A stretch of 64,000 nt of DNA from Aplidium turbinatum (GCA_918807975.1 OU964924.1:2864501-2928500), one strand, 5' to 3'. Positions 34,711 to 45,665 are shown, counted from the stretch's first letter. The notes: generated by a model from the sequence alone, not told the origin. Numbers and translations are program-made.

Positions 34711-35450
34711 CTACTTAACAAGAGGCAAAATCATTCTCTTAATGTTAATCGAAGATTTGATTAGTGATGCCCATTTATCTTCGCACATGTCCAAATCTGC
34801 AACGGGTGGCTTTTCAACAAATGTTACTGTGAAACAGTCTGCAATAGATGGTTTTGTGTTTATGTACAAAGAGTGGCAGGAGGCGTAATGTTTGAGTAAT
34901 GCCGCCTTATCACCCCCCGGACTGGTGTCAAAAGTGTTCCATGCAGACCTATGGCCGGACCACCTGGTAGAAAAGCGATTGGAGGTTTGGCCAACATATT
35001 GTTCCGAGCAGAGTTTGCAGGAGGCAACATATATCCCGTAGTCGCTATAATTAAGGTCTTGCCGAAGTTTGATTACACTATCCCTAGATTGTATTACCCA
35101 GGTCCAAGGAACCATATTTTTATTATGGTTCCGGAAATTACCGCACAAAGCACAATGTCCACATGGTTTAGAACAGCCGAGTGTCTTTTCAAGATTGTCC
35201 GAAAGTGCAATGGAATGGTAGTTGGTCAGGGTGTTGCCAAGAGTGAGAGGTCTTTTATAAACAATGCATGCTGTCGGTTGTAGGGCTTTTTCTTTTGCAG
35301 TAAGTTTCATGGTAGTGGAAAATGAAGAAGCCCAAATTGTGCCTTTATTGGTAGTTTTGTGATTCTTGGGGCCAAACCGTTCCTTCCAATTTTTTGCTAA
35401 TGTAGTGATGCGTTCTACCATGTCCTGTTTAAAACCAGAAAAATTACATT
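34711..35450 (-). CDS. Second Penelope-type GIY-YIG protein fragment
   Basis: The upstream part (DMVERITTLAKNWKERFGPK) and TTKGT-like linker precede CGHCALCGNFRNHNK, DYGIYVASCKLCSEQYVGQT and FSTRWSGHRSAWNTFD: the same architecture as the copy at 33740-34291, clearly diverged. The open frame runs on to 35478, but its first residues come from the end of the DNA transposon that starts at 35452, so the true 5' end is lost. The reverse transcriptase is missing. Confidence 0.8.
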
Positions 35451-37527
35451 TGGGACGTCTGATTCTAAAGTGGCCCAAGTCAAAAAAAGTGGTTTTGAGA
35501 TAATCGAGTTTAAAGATTCATGCTGTGATAAAAATTGTCACTGAAGGTTTGCAATCTTCATCTTGCATGTGAGAAAACTTGAGTGAGCAAGAAACTGTTT
35601 GTGATGCTTGGTTTAACTGAGTGATGACGTCATCTTCGTTTATTACGTAGGTTTTAACTTGGGCCACTTTTCTATGATTAGATAAGTCAAAACTAGCGAC
35701 CCAAGTTAACTTGGTACAGATAATAAAAGCTTTTCTTATAACAGAAAAGTGGCCCAAGTCAAAAATTTTGCGTTTAAAAAAAATATTTTTTGCCTGTTTT
35801 TATGTTACACGAAAAACAGAGCTTTTAATACCTTTTTATTAAAATAAGGAAAAAACAGCAAACAACAAAATACTGAAAGAACAAACGGTTAACAACAATA
35901 CGGGCTATAAAAGAAACGTAACTTTAAAACCAAGGCTGTAGAAGCGTGCAAAAAATATGCGATTCCCACTCGATTTATAGCTGCTGGCTGATTCCGACTT
36001 CAGTGTTGCCAGATTTTTTTTCATTTAATTTAACTTAAATTGCGATCGAAATGGCAACTTTCACGTACTAACAAGAACAAACACTTCTATTTGTCGGTAA
36101 AGTTAATACAGAAAACAAGAAACAATATTTTGAAAAAAAATGCAAACAAAAATTTTATTGTTTATCGTCTTGCATCAAGCTTCTTGTGGTTAGTGGTTTA
36201 GCGTCTTGTGATGTATGAAGGGACCATAAAAAACAGTAAATCTGGGAAATCCAAACTTTTGCTGCTGTCAACAGAAGACGCATGAAGCCGAATCCAATTG
36301 CATACATTTTGTCTGTCAGATGAGCTTATAAGAGAAAGATTGAATACCCTACTCGCATCTATCCCTGACAGTCGAATGGCGTTTGGATTGGAAATTCGTT
36401 ATCATCGTGGATGTTGGCGCAATTATGTCAGCAACCCTCTGAAGAAATCTTTGTCTGATGAAAGTACAGAGCATCTGCAACAGGTTAATCTTCGAGAGGC
36501 TCAAGCAATCTTCTTTCATCATGTCCGTCAAGTTATCTTTGAAAGTCATGAAATCCATACACTGCAAGGGGTACTAATGGATTACAAACGCATTACTTCA
36601 AATTGTGGTTACTATTCCACAGCAAAGTCCAGTTTCTTGAAGGAAATTCTGATCAAGGAATTCGGAAATGACATAGCATTTCATGAAAGAGGTCAGAAGA
36701 ATGTGAGTGAACTGGTAGCCTATATGATACGAGAGCTGCAGGCTCATATCTTGAGGCTGCAATATCCTCTCTAGGTGTAAGTGACGATAATCTGGTGAAG
36801 AATGTAGCTGGGAGACTCAGAGATCCGATCAAAACAAAAACTATTCCTTGGCCTCCATACATACATGAGTTAGAAAATGGAGACTTACATGATCTCCTCT
36901 TGAAGCTCATCACTTGGTTAAAGCACCCTACTAAGTCTGAAGTCGATGACACCCCCCCAGTCAGATCAATTGCATCTATTTTGACCAGCTATATCACTGG
37001 AAGACGTACTGCATTTGAGACAAACCTAGCTGTACTGGTACATGGTATGGCAAAGAGCAGAGAAATGGTAGACATATTACATAAGGATGGCCTGGGAATC
37101 AGTTACAACGATGTACTTATGCTTAGAGATTTCAGGTCAGTTACTGACCTGAAGCATTCAACTGAGTGTCCATTTGAACTTTCTGAAAGAACACCCGCAA
37201 TATGTATAGTCAAGTCGACAACGATGATTTCAAAAGTGATAATTTGACTGGAAGTGGCCAATCACATCGTACAAATGTCATATTTGTTCAGCCAGATCTG
37301 CCTGAGTTAAATCTACCTACCCTAATTGAGGATAGACCAGTTGTAAATACCACCTTGACTTCCCACTTCTCTGCTAGTCTCAAAGAACTTGGGAGCCAGA
37401 TGCAAAGAGTTGAACCATACAAAACAGTCAAGCGTGGTGAACCACCCATCAGACCAAGGGTAACGGATGAACATCTGGACACAGCTCCTCAAAGAATGAG
37501 AGGTGTCATCCATGCATTGGCCCGAGC

Positions 37528-37943
37528 CATGGCCACCTAAAGATACGGCCTGATTTGTCACATTTTGCAGAAATTTCCAGGTTTTTCTAACTTTGGGCAA
37601 ACGCTTAAATAAATTTTTCTAAAAATTAGATTTTTACGCTTTCTTTATTCTTTTCCCCAGATGACACAATAGGTTTTAACATCCTCACATGTTGAAAAAC
37701 AAAGAAAATTTGATTTCGAAGATTTTAGTCAGACTGTTAATTTTCAATAACAGTCTGATTTTGCGTTTTTCAACGTACTTTTTCTCATTTGCTACTGCTT
37801 CCCCAAGGCAACAAAAAAGTTTTATGTCATTAGAAAACCGCAAAAAGTAAAAACATCTCAAAAAATATCAGCCAAGCACTGGCAGTAGCTGTAATCAAAA
37901 TCTGCAAAATGTGACAAATCAGGCCGCATCTCCAGGTGGCCAT
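37528..37943. mobile_element. MITE (416 bp) inside the DUF6589-like gene
   Basis: Long inverted ends: CATGGCCACCTAAAGATACG left and, inverted, ATGGCCACCTGGAGATGCGG right, continuing in step through GGCCTGATTTGTCACATTTT. Perfect 8-bp duplication GCCCGAGC at 37520-37527 and 37944-37951. The interior is itself partly palindromic (CAGACTGTTA..TAACAGTCTG). Removing it restores the protein blocks on both sides. hAT-like by TSD length. Confidence 0.9.
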
Positions 37944-38744
37944 GCCCGAGCTAAGGCAGACCCAACAAGACCAAAGCCAGAAGACCAGACCATACCAGCC
38001 TTTTCTGGCTTCCAGGCCAAGCTATCACCAGAAACCCGGAAAAGTCAAGCAATTTATCACATGACTTATCCTGATCCACCAAGAAAGATCATTCTGTATG
38101 AAGTCCTGCGCAAGCTTGCAAAGGCAAGTGATGACAAGAAGATGCCATTTGCAGTTATTGTCGGTGATCATCCTGTCTACGCATTACTGCTAGAATTGAA
38201 AAGTGAGAATCCAGACATGACTGCTGACATATTGCCATGCATGGGACCCTTTCATATTCAGATGCCTTTCATCAATGCGGTCTACAAGAGGTTCAAAGGC
38301 TCAAGCATTTCAGATGTACTGGTGGCTGCAGGTGTCATTGCAAATGGATCCATAGATCCAGCTCTGCGTGGAAAACACTTCAAACGCAGTGTGCGTTGCC
38401 TTCGACTCTTCTACGAAGCTTTAGTCCACCATGCACTAGACAAACCTTTGGAAGGTTCCACTCTGTCTGAAAAGATCCAGGAATCTCTCAGTAAGTAACG
38501 CTGTTCAGTAGACCAACAAGAACTTAATGATGCAAATGCCTATCTCAAGGTGCTTGTTGACTCTCTATTCGAGAACTTAGATGGTGCTCCACAAGCAGAT
38601 TTCTGGATTTCATTCTTGGAGATGGTAGAGATACTTTCTCAAAACATCCATGCTATAAGGACAAGAAACTGGATGGAGTTCAAGTCCTCACTGAAGTTGA
38701 TGCTTTCTTGGATGCGTATCTATGATGATAGATATGGACGTCAT

Positions 38745-38928
38745 CTTCCAGATTTCATTGCAGTCCTGGAAAGTCTTCCCCATATCCAAGCACAATTCAT
38801 GGAGAGTGGCATGTTTGCACAGATCGGCAAATATGTCTTCCAGATTTCATTGCAGTCCTGGAAAGTCTTTCCCATATCCAAGCACAATTCATGGAGAGTG
38901 GCATGTTTGCAAGGCTCGGCAAATATCA
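38745..38928 (+). repeat. 92-bp tandem duplication in the DUF6589-like gene
   Basis: Two nearly identical copies (38745-38836 and 38837-38928) starting CTTCCAGATTTCATTGCAGT. The length is not a multiple of three, so it shifts the frame. Confidence 0.9.
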
Positions 38929-40054
38929 GGACTCTTGTGCTTGAAACGCAAATCGTAGCTGATGTCGGTGAGAGGTGAGAGCAGCAAAGTGGTCAGTACT
39001 CAAGAAAAAGACGGTCATCAGACTGGTAGGCTTACCTGACTCTGACAGTCTACGACCACACTTATAGCGCACCAATTACCTCACATATCGGCAGAAGAAC
39101 TTCCAGCTTCAGAATCATCCGTCACCAATTGGCCATGGATTGCACCTTGCAAATGGCATATGCCTCCCAGTACGCTATACCCAACCTGCACTTCCACGAT
39201 CCCTGGAACTTCCAACAACTCCAAGTCATCTATATATAGGGAACAGTGATGATGACAGCAGAAGTGATTCTGACAGCTGTGCATCATATTTGTCCTGCAG
39301 TGATAGTGAATCTAATACAGTAGGCGACCACATACGTCTGCCATCTTGGATTTTGAGGTTAAGGGGACTCTGAATCATGAAATATGTCATCCCATTGTGT
39401 TTCTGACACCAAAATTAGTGGGAATTGACACCTAAATTGTCATTTTTGGCCATCCACGTCAAGAAATAGAACTTTATTAGTTTTCAAAGATGGCGGTGGC
39501 AGCCATTTTGAAAAACGTCTAAAATAACAACTTTCCCGCCATTTTTGTGAGGTATATGGGAGCTTATTTTTTTAGTATCAGTTGCCCTTGTTAAATCCAC
39601 TGAGAAACTTTGGTATGCTAAACACGGCCAAGGATCCTCTGAAAATGACCCTACTATAAAGCAGGCTACAGCTGCAAAAGCAAATTAAAAGACAATTCTA
39701 GGTAACAATGAAACTATTCTTCAGCATTGTTTAAGTTTAATGTTAGCTTATTCGTTAACAAAGGAGTAGAGACTAAAAAAATACGCAGTACAGTATTACC
39801 AACCAATCAATTTATCATTACAAGCTATAACTTGGTTCTATTGATTTGGTGAAAATTGCAGTATCGTAAATGCAAGAATGGCCCAAGTGAGCTTGGGCCT
39901 TTCTTGCAATAACATTTTTTTTTATCCAAGAGACCAAGTTAACTTGGTTTACTTTTGGACACTTAATAAAAAAAAATTTTTTTGGTCTAAAGACTCCAAA
40001 TTTTGTCAGCAACAACCTTATATCGTTTTGTGCAAGATTCCATCAAAACCTCAT

Positions 40055-40083
40055 AAGTGGCCCAAATTAACTTGGGCCACTTT
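40055..40083. repeat. Terminal palindrome of the TIR element
   Basis: AAGTGGCCCAA and TTGGGCCACTT arms around a 7-base centre. Related palindromes lie at about 39876-39907 (GGCCCAAGTGAGCTTGGGCC), 39929-39943 (CCAAGTTAACTTGG) and 35699-35715 (CCCAAGTTAACTTGG). They may be transposase-binding sites. Confidence 0.75.
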
Positions 40084-40099
40084 AGAATCAGATGTCCCA

Positions 40100-41246
40100 T
40101 TTATTCTGTAGTCTTCGTAAAGAGTTGATAAAATCTTCATCCAGCTCGTTGAGACGTCTTAAACCAGAAATTCCAGAAATGTCAGAAAATTCCAGAAAAT
40201 TCCAGAAATTCCATTAATGTAGGAAAGTTTTCCCATCCATTTTCCGTCTGATGTGTTGAATGAATACAGCATGTTCACATTGTTCAGCATCTGCGATCTC
40301 AATGCCATACAGTGCACACGGGCCATTTAGAATGTTTTTTTCGTCAAAAGTGGCAGATGCAGGTGAGAAAGATAGGCCGCTGCTCTCATTCATCCATACG
40401 TGTCGTCCATAAAGCTGCAGTTTAACTCCGTTATCTGCCTTTCAAGAATACAGTTCCACAGCGCCCTTAAATCCTCATTGCTTTTGACGGCCGACGTTTT
40501 TCCCAGCGTGGTGGTGACAACAGACTTGTGAAACTTCGAAGGCAGCTTGATCAGTGATGTACACTGTACAGTGCAAAGTGTTGAGCTCTGCATGCCCTTG
40601 GTGGCAAAATCGCTGTTTTCAAACAGTTTGCAAAATGTCACAAGCATAAAAACGAACTTTTTCGTTTGCATCTGCTGCAAGAGCTGCTCTGCTTCTATTT
40701 TCGTTTGTCCACTGGTTTCGGAAACGCCAGCCAGAGCCTCCAGTAATAAGTTACATAAAGCAACTGCAATATCATATGCACTGACCCTGATTTTGAACTT
40801 CACTTTTTGTCACATAAGCGCTCCAGCTCCATAGTCTGCCGGTTGAGATGCATTTCCTTTTGTATCTCCATCAAGCGAGAGTGCCGGTGGGCCCCAGTAA
40901 AAATGCTGTGTATTTGATTAACAATGTCAAAAAATGTGCTCACATGTCCGGACGCTTTAGCAGCGGTACAAAGCACTCTGTTAAGCCGATGAGAGTTGCA
41001 GTGTACAGAGATGGCTTTTGGAAATGCTTCTTTCAAAATAACCGGAACCCATCCCGTGTGCTCATACAATAATATGACCGATGCTCCATCGAAACAGAAC
41101 CCGACACAGAGATCAGGATCCAATTCTGATGGTTGAAGCACCTCCAGAACTTTCTCTGATATTCCTTTTGCGGACAAGTCTGCGGTTGCAACAAAGCTCA
41201 CTGCCCGCTCTTTGATGACACCTCCTTGAAGGAATCGCACACACAC
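40100..41246 (-). pseudogene. hAT transposase, catalytic half (ZMYM1-like)
   Basis: Reads VATADLSAKGISEKVLEVLQ, then CVGFCFDGASVILLYEHTGW and FPKAISVHCNSHRLNRVLCT, the RNase H-like core of the hAT subgroup related to ZMYM1. It continues as AAKASGHVSTFFDIVNQIHS and MEIQKEMHLN.QTMELERLCD. After a frame change near 40800 come further family-like parts (ALCNLLLEALAGVSETSG; GLSFSPASATFDEKNIL; CALYGIEIADAEQCEH). The first catalytic D is within FDGAS. The frame change and the loss of its tail by insertion make it inactive. Confidence 0.8.
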
Positions 41247-41390
41247 GACAACCAGCTCACGTTTAGCTAAGTCTTTATACTTATTAATCTGTTTTTTTTT
41301 TCATGAATCTGATTTTGGGTGGGCCCACTGTCAATCTGGGTGGGCCTGTACCAATCAGGCCCACCCGGTAGATCCGCCCCTGCTTTGATG

Positions 41391-42693
41391 TCGTTTCATT
41401 ACTCGCAACGTAATTTATGAAAGCAAAGTTTTCTGTTTGCTTAGGCCTAACCGTAAAGGTTCTCAATTTCAAAACATGCGCGGATTGAAACTGTTTGTTT
41501 ATTAAATGATTGTTAGCTTTGATTCTTTAACAAGCAGTATTGCTTGTAATAAATCTTGTTAGGTCTACCGCAAACATTGAACAGCTCCATGAACAAATAT
41601 CGCACAGCGGAACCAAGGCAACCAATTCAACATTTTGCAAATACATACCTTCACTTTGTTTTCGAGTAAATTTAGAACCAAGAAACTTTCGCAATCAATT
41701 CAGATTAGCAAGTAGCCTGCCGCATCAGGTTGTTCAGTTTTAAGGGTTGAAAACTTGAAAGTTTGAGATGAATATTCTTCTCAGACAAAAACAGTTCTGA
41801 CAGTTAATCAGCAGGCTAGGGAAATATCAATATACGAAGAACTATGAAATAACACATAAATATTTGGTAACTCACAAAGTTCTGAGTGAACTCAGTTACG
41901 TTCGGTGGCATAAACTTTTGGAAAAGCAACTTGGAAATATGCTGCAGTAAGGTAGTAGCCGAGAAGGGAAAACCGTTGGGCGAAGGTGTCGGTCTAGACT
42001 AGAGGGCCTCCTTCAGAAATTTTTGAAAAACTTTTTCAATTTGGTGAGCTCTGAGAGCATTTCCAAAACAAATCGAAGATATAGGCTAAATTAGTCAATT
42101 GTGGTTAGCCTATGGCCTGATCATGCGTCTATAATGTTTAGAAGTCATGAACAATCTTAACTTTAACGTCACAGGACCAACATTCAGTGTTAGTTAGACA
42201 TGGAATAATGTTTGTTTAAACATTTAATTCGTCATGAATTTTCATTGTCCGATGTTCAGTTAGGCTTAGCCTACAAAAGCAAACACTTAAACATCAAAAC
42301 CTAAGGCTAAGCACTTTCTTCGCATAATATTACCTAGGCTAATTGCTTCTGTTGCATTTCCGAATTCCAACTGATTAACACATTATTACTATCTAGGACT
42401 AGGCTAACTCTATTGGAATAGTTCAGTTCAGTTTGTATTTATTTCTGACTACCACAACAAAAAAACAACATATGCAAAATCATAGCAGAGGTCTAGAAAC
42501 AGGTAGAAGAGACAAAACGTGGACGTTATGAATAATTACACGTTAGGACGAATAATTAAAAGCAGCTGATTGACAGAGCAATCAGCTTATGTAGGCTGAT
42601 TCTTTCTGTTGATTCTATTATCAACTGCTTCACACAGTAGGCTACCATCGAGGGTAACCGTTTGTACTTTGTTATACTGACATGAGAATCTAT
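41391..42693. other. No supported gene; dispersed repeat at 42415-42535
   Basis: AT-rich intergenic DNA. The repeat at 42415-42535 (minus orientation) is the second copy of the retroposon-like end at 3985-4112. No convincing coding sequence. Confidence 0.5.
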
Positions 42694-42698
42694 ACAAC

Positions 42699-43415
42699 TG
42701 TCACAATCAAGGTGCAAATGCCTCGCGATGGCTTGCTTTGTATCTTCAACGAATGTGCTATTTTCATTATGGAATTCTGGTGCGTTGTGTTATTATCGGT
42801 TATGACCTGAAGTAACCTCTGATTGAGAAATTTGTATTATGTAACGTATTTCTAGAATCATCTGTAAGCATGCAAATCTAGAAGGTTCTGTTGTTTTTCA
42901 TGAGTTCTGAGCGTCGTTTGTCATGACGTCATAAGGTTGTTTATCAGTAAATGTCCGATTGCGAAATCGTTATTATGTAAGAATCTTCTTGCGAACGTGA
43001 CATTCTTTAGACTTCTATAAGCTTCCGCTTGTTGACATTTATTGCAACTTGACAGAACAATGTGACATTACGTAACCTTCTCGATGTTACTGGACTGAAC
43101 AGCCAACTATAAATAGTGGTGTAGTTTGTATTCGGATTATTCTGATATTCTGAGATTATTATTATGGTGATTATTATGATGATTATTATTGAGTTGGTTA
43201 TGAGAGTTGTGCTATGAGTTGTGGATTGGTAGTTGATGCAGAAATTAGAGTTATTTGAGAAGCCGTTCGTTAAAGTTCTTCAAGAAGTCAGATTATCATT
43301 TCGCTAGTAGAATTATTCGACATTTAATTGACTGCTTTTCGGTTGACCCATTAAACTACGTCATTGAATCTTTCCAAGTCTTTTTCCTGGTAAGAGATAG
43401 AAAGAAATCGTGACA
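42699..43415 (+). repeat. 5' LTR (717 bp)
   Basis: TG...CA ends. It contains a TATA box TATAAATAG at 43108-43116 and short ATTATTATG-type repeats downstream, consistent with the promoter of the element. Confidence 0.95.
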
Positions 43416-43508
43416 TTCTGGGGGCTCGTCCGGGAAAAACCGAAAAAGAATATAACCGAAAAACCGAAGAATACCGAAGATTTATTGAAAGAATAATTTA
43501 ATGTCAAG

Positions 43509-45665
43509 ATGGCGGATACTGTCAAACATGAGATGATTGAAGACTTAGGGAGCATGGCTGAACGAATGGGGCTGACTGGTAATGAGAAGTCTCAGTTTGT
43601 GATGGAAGAGTATCACAAGATAATGGACCAAAAAGCTCAGCGAGAAGCTGACGAAAGAGAAGATAGAAGAGCTGCTCGTGAAATAAGGAAAGCAGAACTT
43701 GAAGCTGAAGAAAAACGAGCACAGCGTGAAGCTGAAGCTGCACAACTTGAAGCTGAGGAAAAGCGAGCACAACTTGAAGCTGAGGAAAAGCGGGCGCAGC
43801 GCGAAGCTGAAGAAAAACAAGCTCAACGAGAAGCTGAAGAGAAACAAGCGCAGCGCGAAGCTGAAGCTGAAGAAAAACAAGCTCAACGAGAAGCTGAAGA
43901 GAAACAAGCGCAGCGCGAAGCTGAAGCTGAAGAAAAACAAGCTCAACGAGAAGCTGAAGAGAAACAAGCGCAGCGCGAAGCAGAAGCTGAAGAAAGAAGA
44001 GCGCAATATGAATTGGAAAAGTTAAAACTTGAATTAGAAAGACAAAAGCTGGACATTGGTGAGCGATCTAATTCTACTAATGATAATGCTCGAGATGTTA
44101 TTGTGGCGCAAGTTAGACGTCCAGATTTGCCATCATTTGTCGAAGAAAAAGATGAGTTGGATAGTTATCTGTTAAGATTTGAAAGATATGCTACAATAGC
44201 CAAATTGGAGAAGTCGACGTGGGCTACCCAGCTAAGCATGTTATTATCGGGACAAGCTCTTGATGTATATTCAAGACTTTCGCAAGAAGAAGCCATGAAC
44301 TACGACAGATTGAAGTTAGCTCTGTTAAAGCGATACAATTTTACCGAGCATGGATACCGTCAAAGATTCCGTGAGGCAAAGCCTGAAAAACACGAAAGCC
44401 CAGGTCAATTTATTGAACGTTTAAGAAACCTTTTGTTAAAATGGTTTGAACTTTCGGGGGCCGAACAATCATTGGACGGATTGGCAAACCTTATAGTTAA
44501 GGAACAATTCACAGATTCATGTTCAAAAGATCTGTCTGTTTATCTAATGGAGAGAAGTCCAAAGAATCTAGAAGAAATGGCCAGTGTGGCAGAACAGTAC
44601 TTAGTTGCTCATGATGAGAAGTTGTCGACTGAAGAAACGCTGTCATGCGATAATGACGAGGAGCAAACAAATAATTCTAAAGGGGGTGCTGTTCCAAGAG
44701 AAGTACGTTGTTTTAATTGTAATGGCTTAGGTCATAAGTCTGTTAACTGCCGGAGAAAGACTAACAGAAATCATCAGGAATCGAGAAAGTGGTGCAATCG
44801 TTGCAATAGGCAAGGACACGAAGCGAAGGAATGCAAGGACAAGTCGTTTTCCCTATCTAATCAGTCTGGAAAAGATAAAGACACGGACGTTTATCGATGC
44901 GGTTGTGCGTTAATGATTCCTGAACCCACGCTTGACGAGGAGAATCCGGATGAAGATGTTTGCGGAAAAATAATACCTGAAGATCACCTGCCAGTAGTGG
45001 ATGGAAAAGTTGGAGACAAAAAGGTAAAAGTTTTACGTGATTCTGGTTCTACTGGTATAATAGTGAGGAGAGATTTGGTTAAAGACAGTCAATTAACGGG
45101 AAAAACTGGCCATGTGACAAAGATAGATACCACTTCAATCCAAGGACCGTTAGCGATGATATATATCGAAACTCCGTATTGTAGTGGGACTGTGAAAGCG
45201 TTATGTTTACAAAACCCTTTAGTTGATCTTATAATCGGAAATGTTATTGAGAAAAATTCTGAAGTTTCTTGTTATTCTTGTGGCAAGAATGGTCACTTTG
45301 CTCGAGATTGTCCTGCAGATAATCGGCGACGACCATTTGGAGTTTGCTATAGATGCGGTAGACGCGGACATTTCGCCAGGGAGTGCGTTGCTGACGGCGG
45401 ACATTCGGAAAACAGACGTTGCCGTGACAACCACTGCTACCGATGTGGGGAGATTGGACACATAGCCAGGAGCTGCCCTTCTGATGAAAAGGCTTGCTAT
45501 AATTGTCATAAAGAAGGTCATCTCGCCAAGGACTGTCCGGAGAGGAGATGTTTCCGATGTAGGAAGATGGGTCATCTTGCTCGCCGATGCACTGAAGATG
45601 TTGAGGACGTTGGAGACTTTCGCAGAAAACGTGACTATTGTTTTGAGAAAAGCTATCGTTGGTAG
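43509..45665 (+). CDS. Gag-protease-zinc-knuckle polyprotein (718 codons)
   Basis: Order of parts: an N-terminal segment, then a highly charged coiled coil (about residues 40-190) with 20-residue EAEEKQAQRE-type repeats whose 60-bp DNA units are partly identical. Next is a capsid-like region (about 204-365; GQFIERLRNLLLKWFELSGA) resembling SCAN/Gmr1 gag, then two CCHC knuckles (about 400 and 429). A retropepsin-like site follows (LRDSGSTGIIV, D at about 511). Last are five closely spaced CCHC knuckles (588-694), such as CYRCGEIGHIARSC and CYNCHKEGHLAKDC, which look like cellular CNBP/HEXBP proteins. In the family, gag packages RNA and the protease matures it. The knuckles after the protease are unusual and occupy the place of pol. 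Confidence 0.85.
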   Translation: MADTVKHEMIEDLGSMAERMGLTGNEKSQFVMEEYHKIMDQKAQREADEREDRRAAREIRKAELEAEEKRAQREAEAAQLEAEEKRAQLEAEEKRAQREAEEKQAQREAEEKQAQREAEAEEKQAQREAEEKQAQREAEAEEKQAQREAEEKQAQREAEAEERRAQYELEKLKLELERQKLDIGERSNSTNDNARDVIVAQVRRPDLPSFVEEKDELDSYLLRFERYATIAKLEKSTWATQLSMLLSGQALDVYSRLSQEEAMNYDRLKLALLKRYNFTEHGYRQRFREAKPEKHESPGQFIERLRNLLLKWFELSGAEQSLDGLANLIVKEQFTDSCSKDLSVYLMERSPKNLEEMASVAEQYLVAHDEKLSTEETLSCDNDEEQTNNSKGGAVPREVRCFNCNGLGHKSVNCRRKTNRNHQESRKWCNRCNRQGHEAKECKDKSFSLSNQSGKDKDTDVYRCGCALMIPEPTLDEENPDEDVCGKIIPEDHLPVVDGKVGDKKVKVLRDSGSTGIIVRRDLVKDSQLTGKTGHVTKIDTTSIQGPLAMIYIETPYCSGTVKALCLQNPLVDLIIGNVIEKNSEVSCYSCGKNGHFARDCPADNRRRPFGVCYRCGRRGHFARECVADGGHSENRRCRDNHCYRCGEIGHIARSCPSDEKACYNCHKEGHLAKDCPERRCFRCRKMGHLARRCTEDVEDVGDFRRKRDYCFEKSYRW

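Larger units (their letters stand above)
36298..38978 (+). pseudogene. DUF6589-like protein, candidate transposase (broken)
   Basis: Recognised by conserved blocks known from uncharacterised invertebrate proteins: LVHGMAKSREMVDILHKDGL, VDNDDFKSDNLTGSGQSHRT, RMRGVIHALARA, FAVIVGDHPVYALLLELK, ILPCMGPFHIQMPFI and LRGKHFKRSVRCLRLFYEAL. The spaced acidic residues (D in VDNDDF, D in VGDHP, H in GPFH) could be an RNase H-fold catalytic set; that is inference. Damage: a frame change near 36715, a 5-base gain near 37207 just before the DNDDF block, the MITE at 37528-37943, an in-frame TAA at 38496-38498, and a 92-bp tandem duplication at 38745-38928. No other large gene lies in the element, so this is the best candidate for its recombinase. 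Confidence 0.6.
35452..40098 (+). mobile_element. 4.6 kb TIR element with a DUF6589-like gene
   Basis: Left end GGGACGTCTGATTCTAAAGT and its inverted partner at 40079-40098 are about 28-bp terminal repeats that run into GGCCCAAGT. Direct 4-bp ATTT lies at 35448-35451 and 40099-40102 and could be the TSD. Both ends contain several further copies of GGCCCAAGT/ACTTGGGCC and palindromes such as CCCAAGTTAACTTGG. The interior carries one decayed plus-strand gene (36298-38978). It appears to have inserted at the border between hAT and Penelope sequence. The superfamily is not clear from the sequence. Confidence 0.65.
32565..41382 (-). mobile_element. hAT element (ZMYM1-like transposase) swollen by nested insertions
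   Basis: Left end CAGTGGCGGATTCAG and right end (inverted) CAGGGGCGGATCTACC are flanked by a perfect 8-bp duplication CTTTGATG (32557-32564 and 41383-41390). Blocks of GGTGGGCCT lie just inside both ends. The transposase runs on the minus strand from about 41246; its first part ends near 40100 and its C-terminus is at 32908-32678. The 7 kb between holds Penelope-type genes and a TIR transposon. Without inserts the element would be about 1.7 kb or somewhat more. Confidence 0.9.

Noticed and set aside
43522-44025. Long frames on other frames and strand over the gag coiled coil
   Set aside because: They are shadows of the 60-bp repeats; composition is periodic (LFLFSFSLSLF, KRNKRSAKLKLK) and carries no domain.
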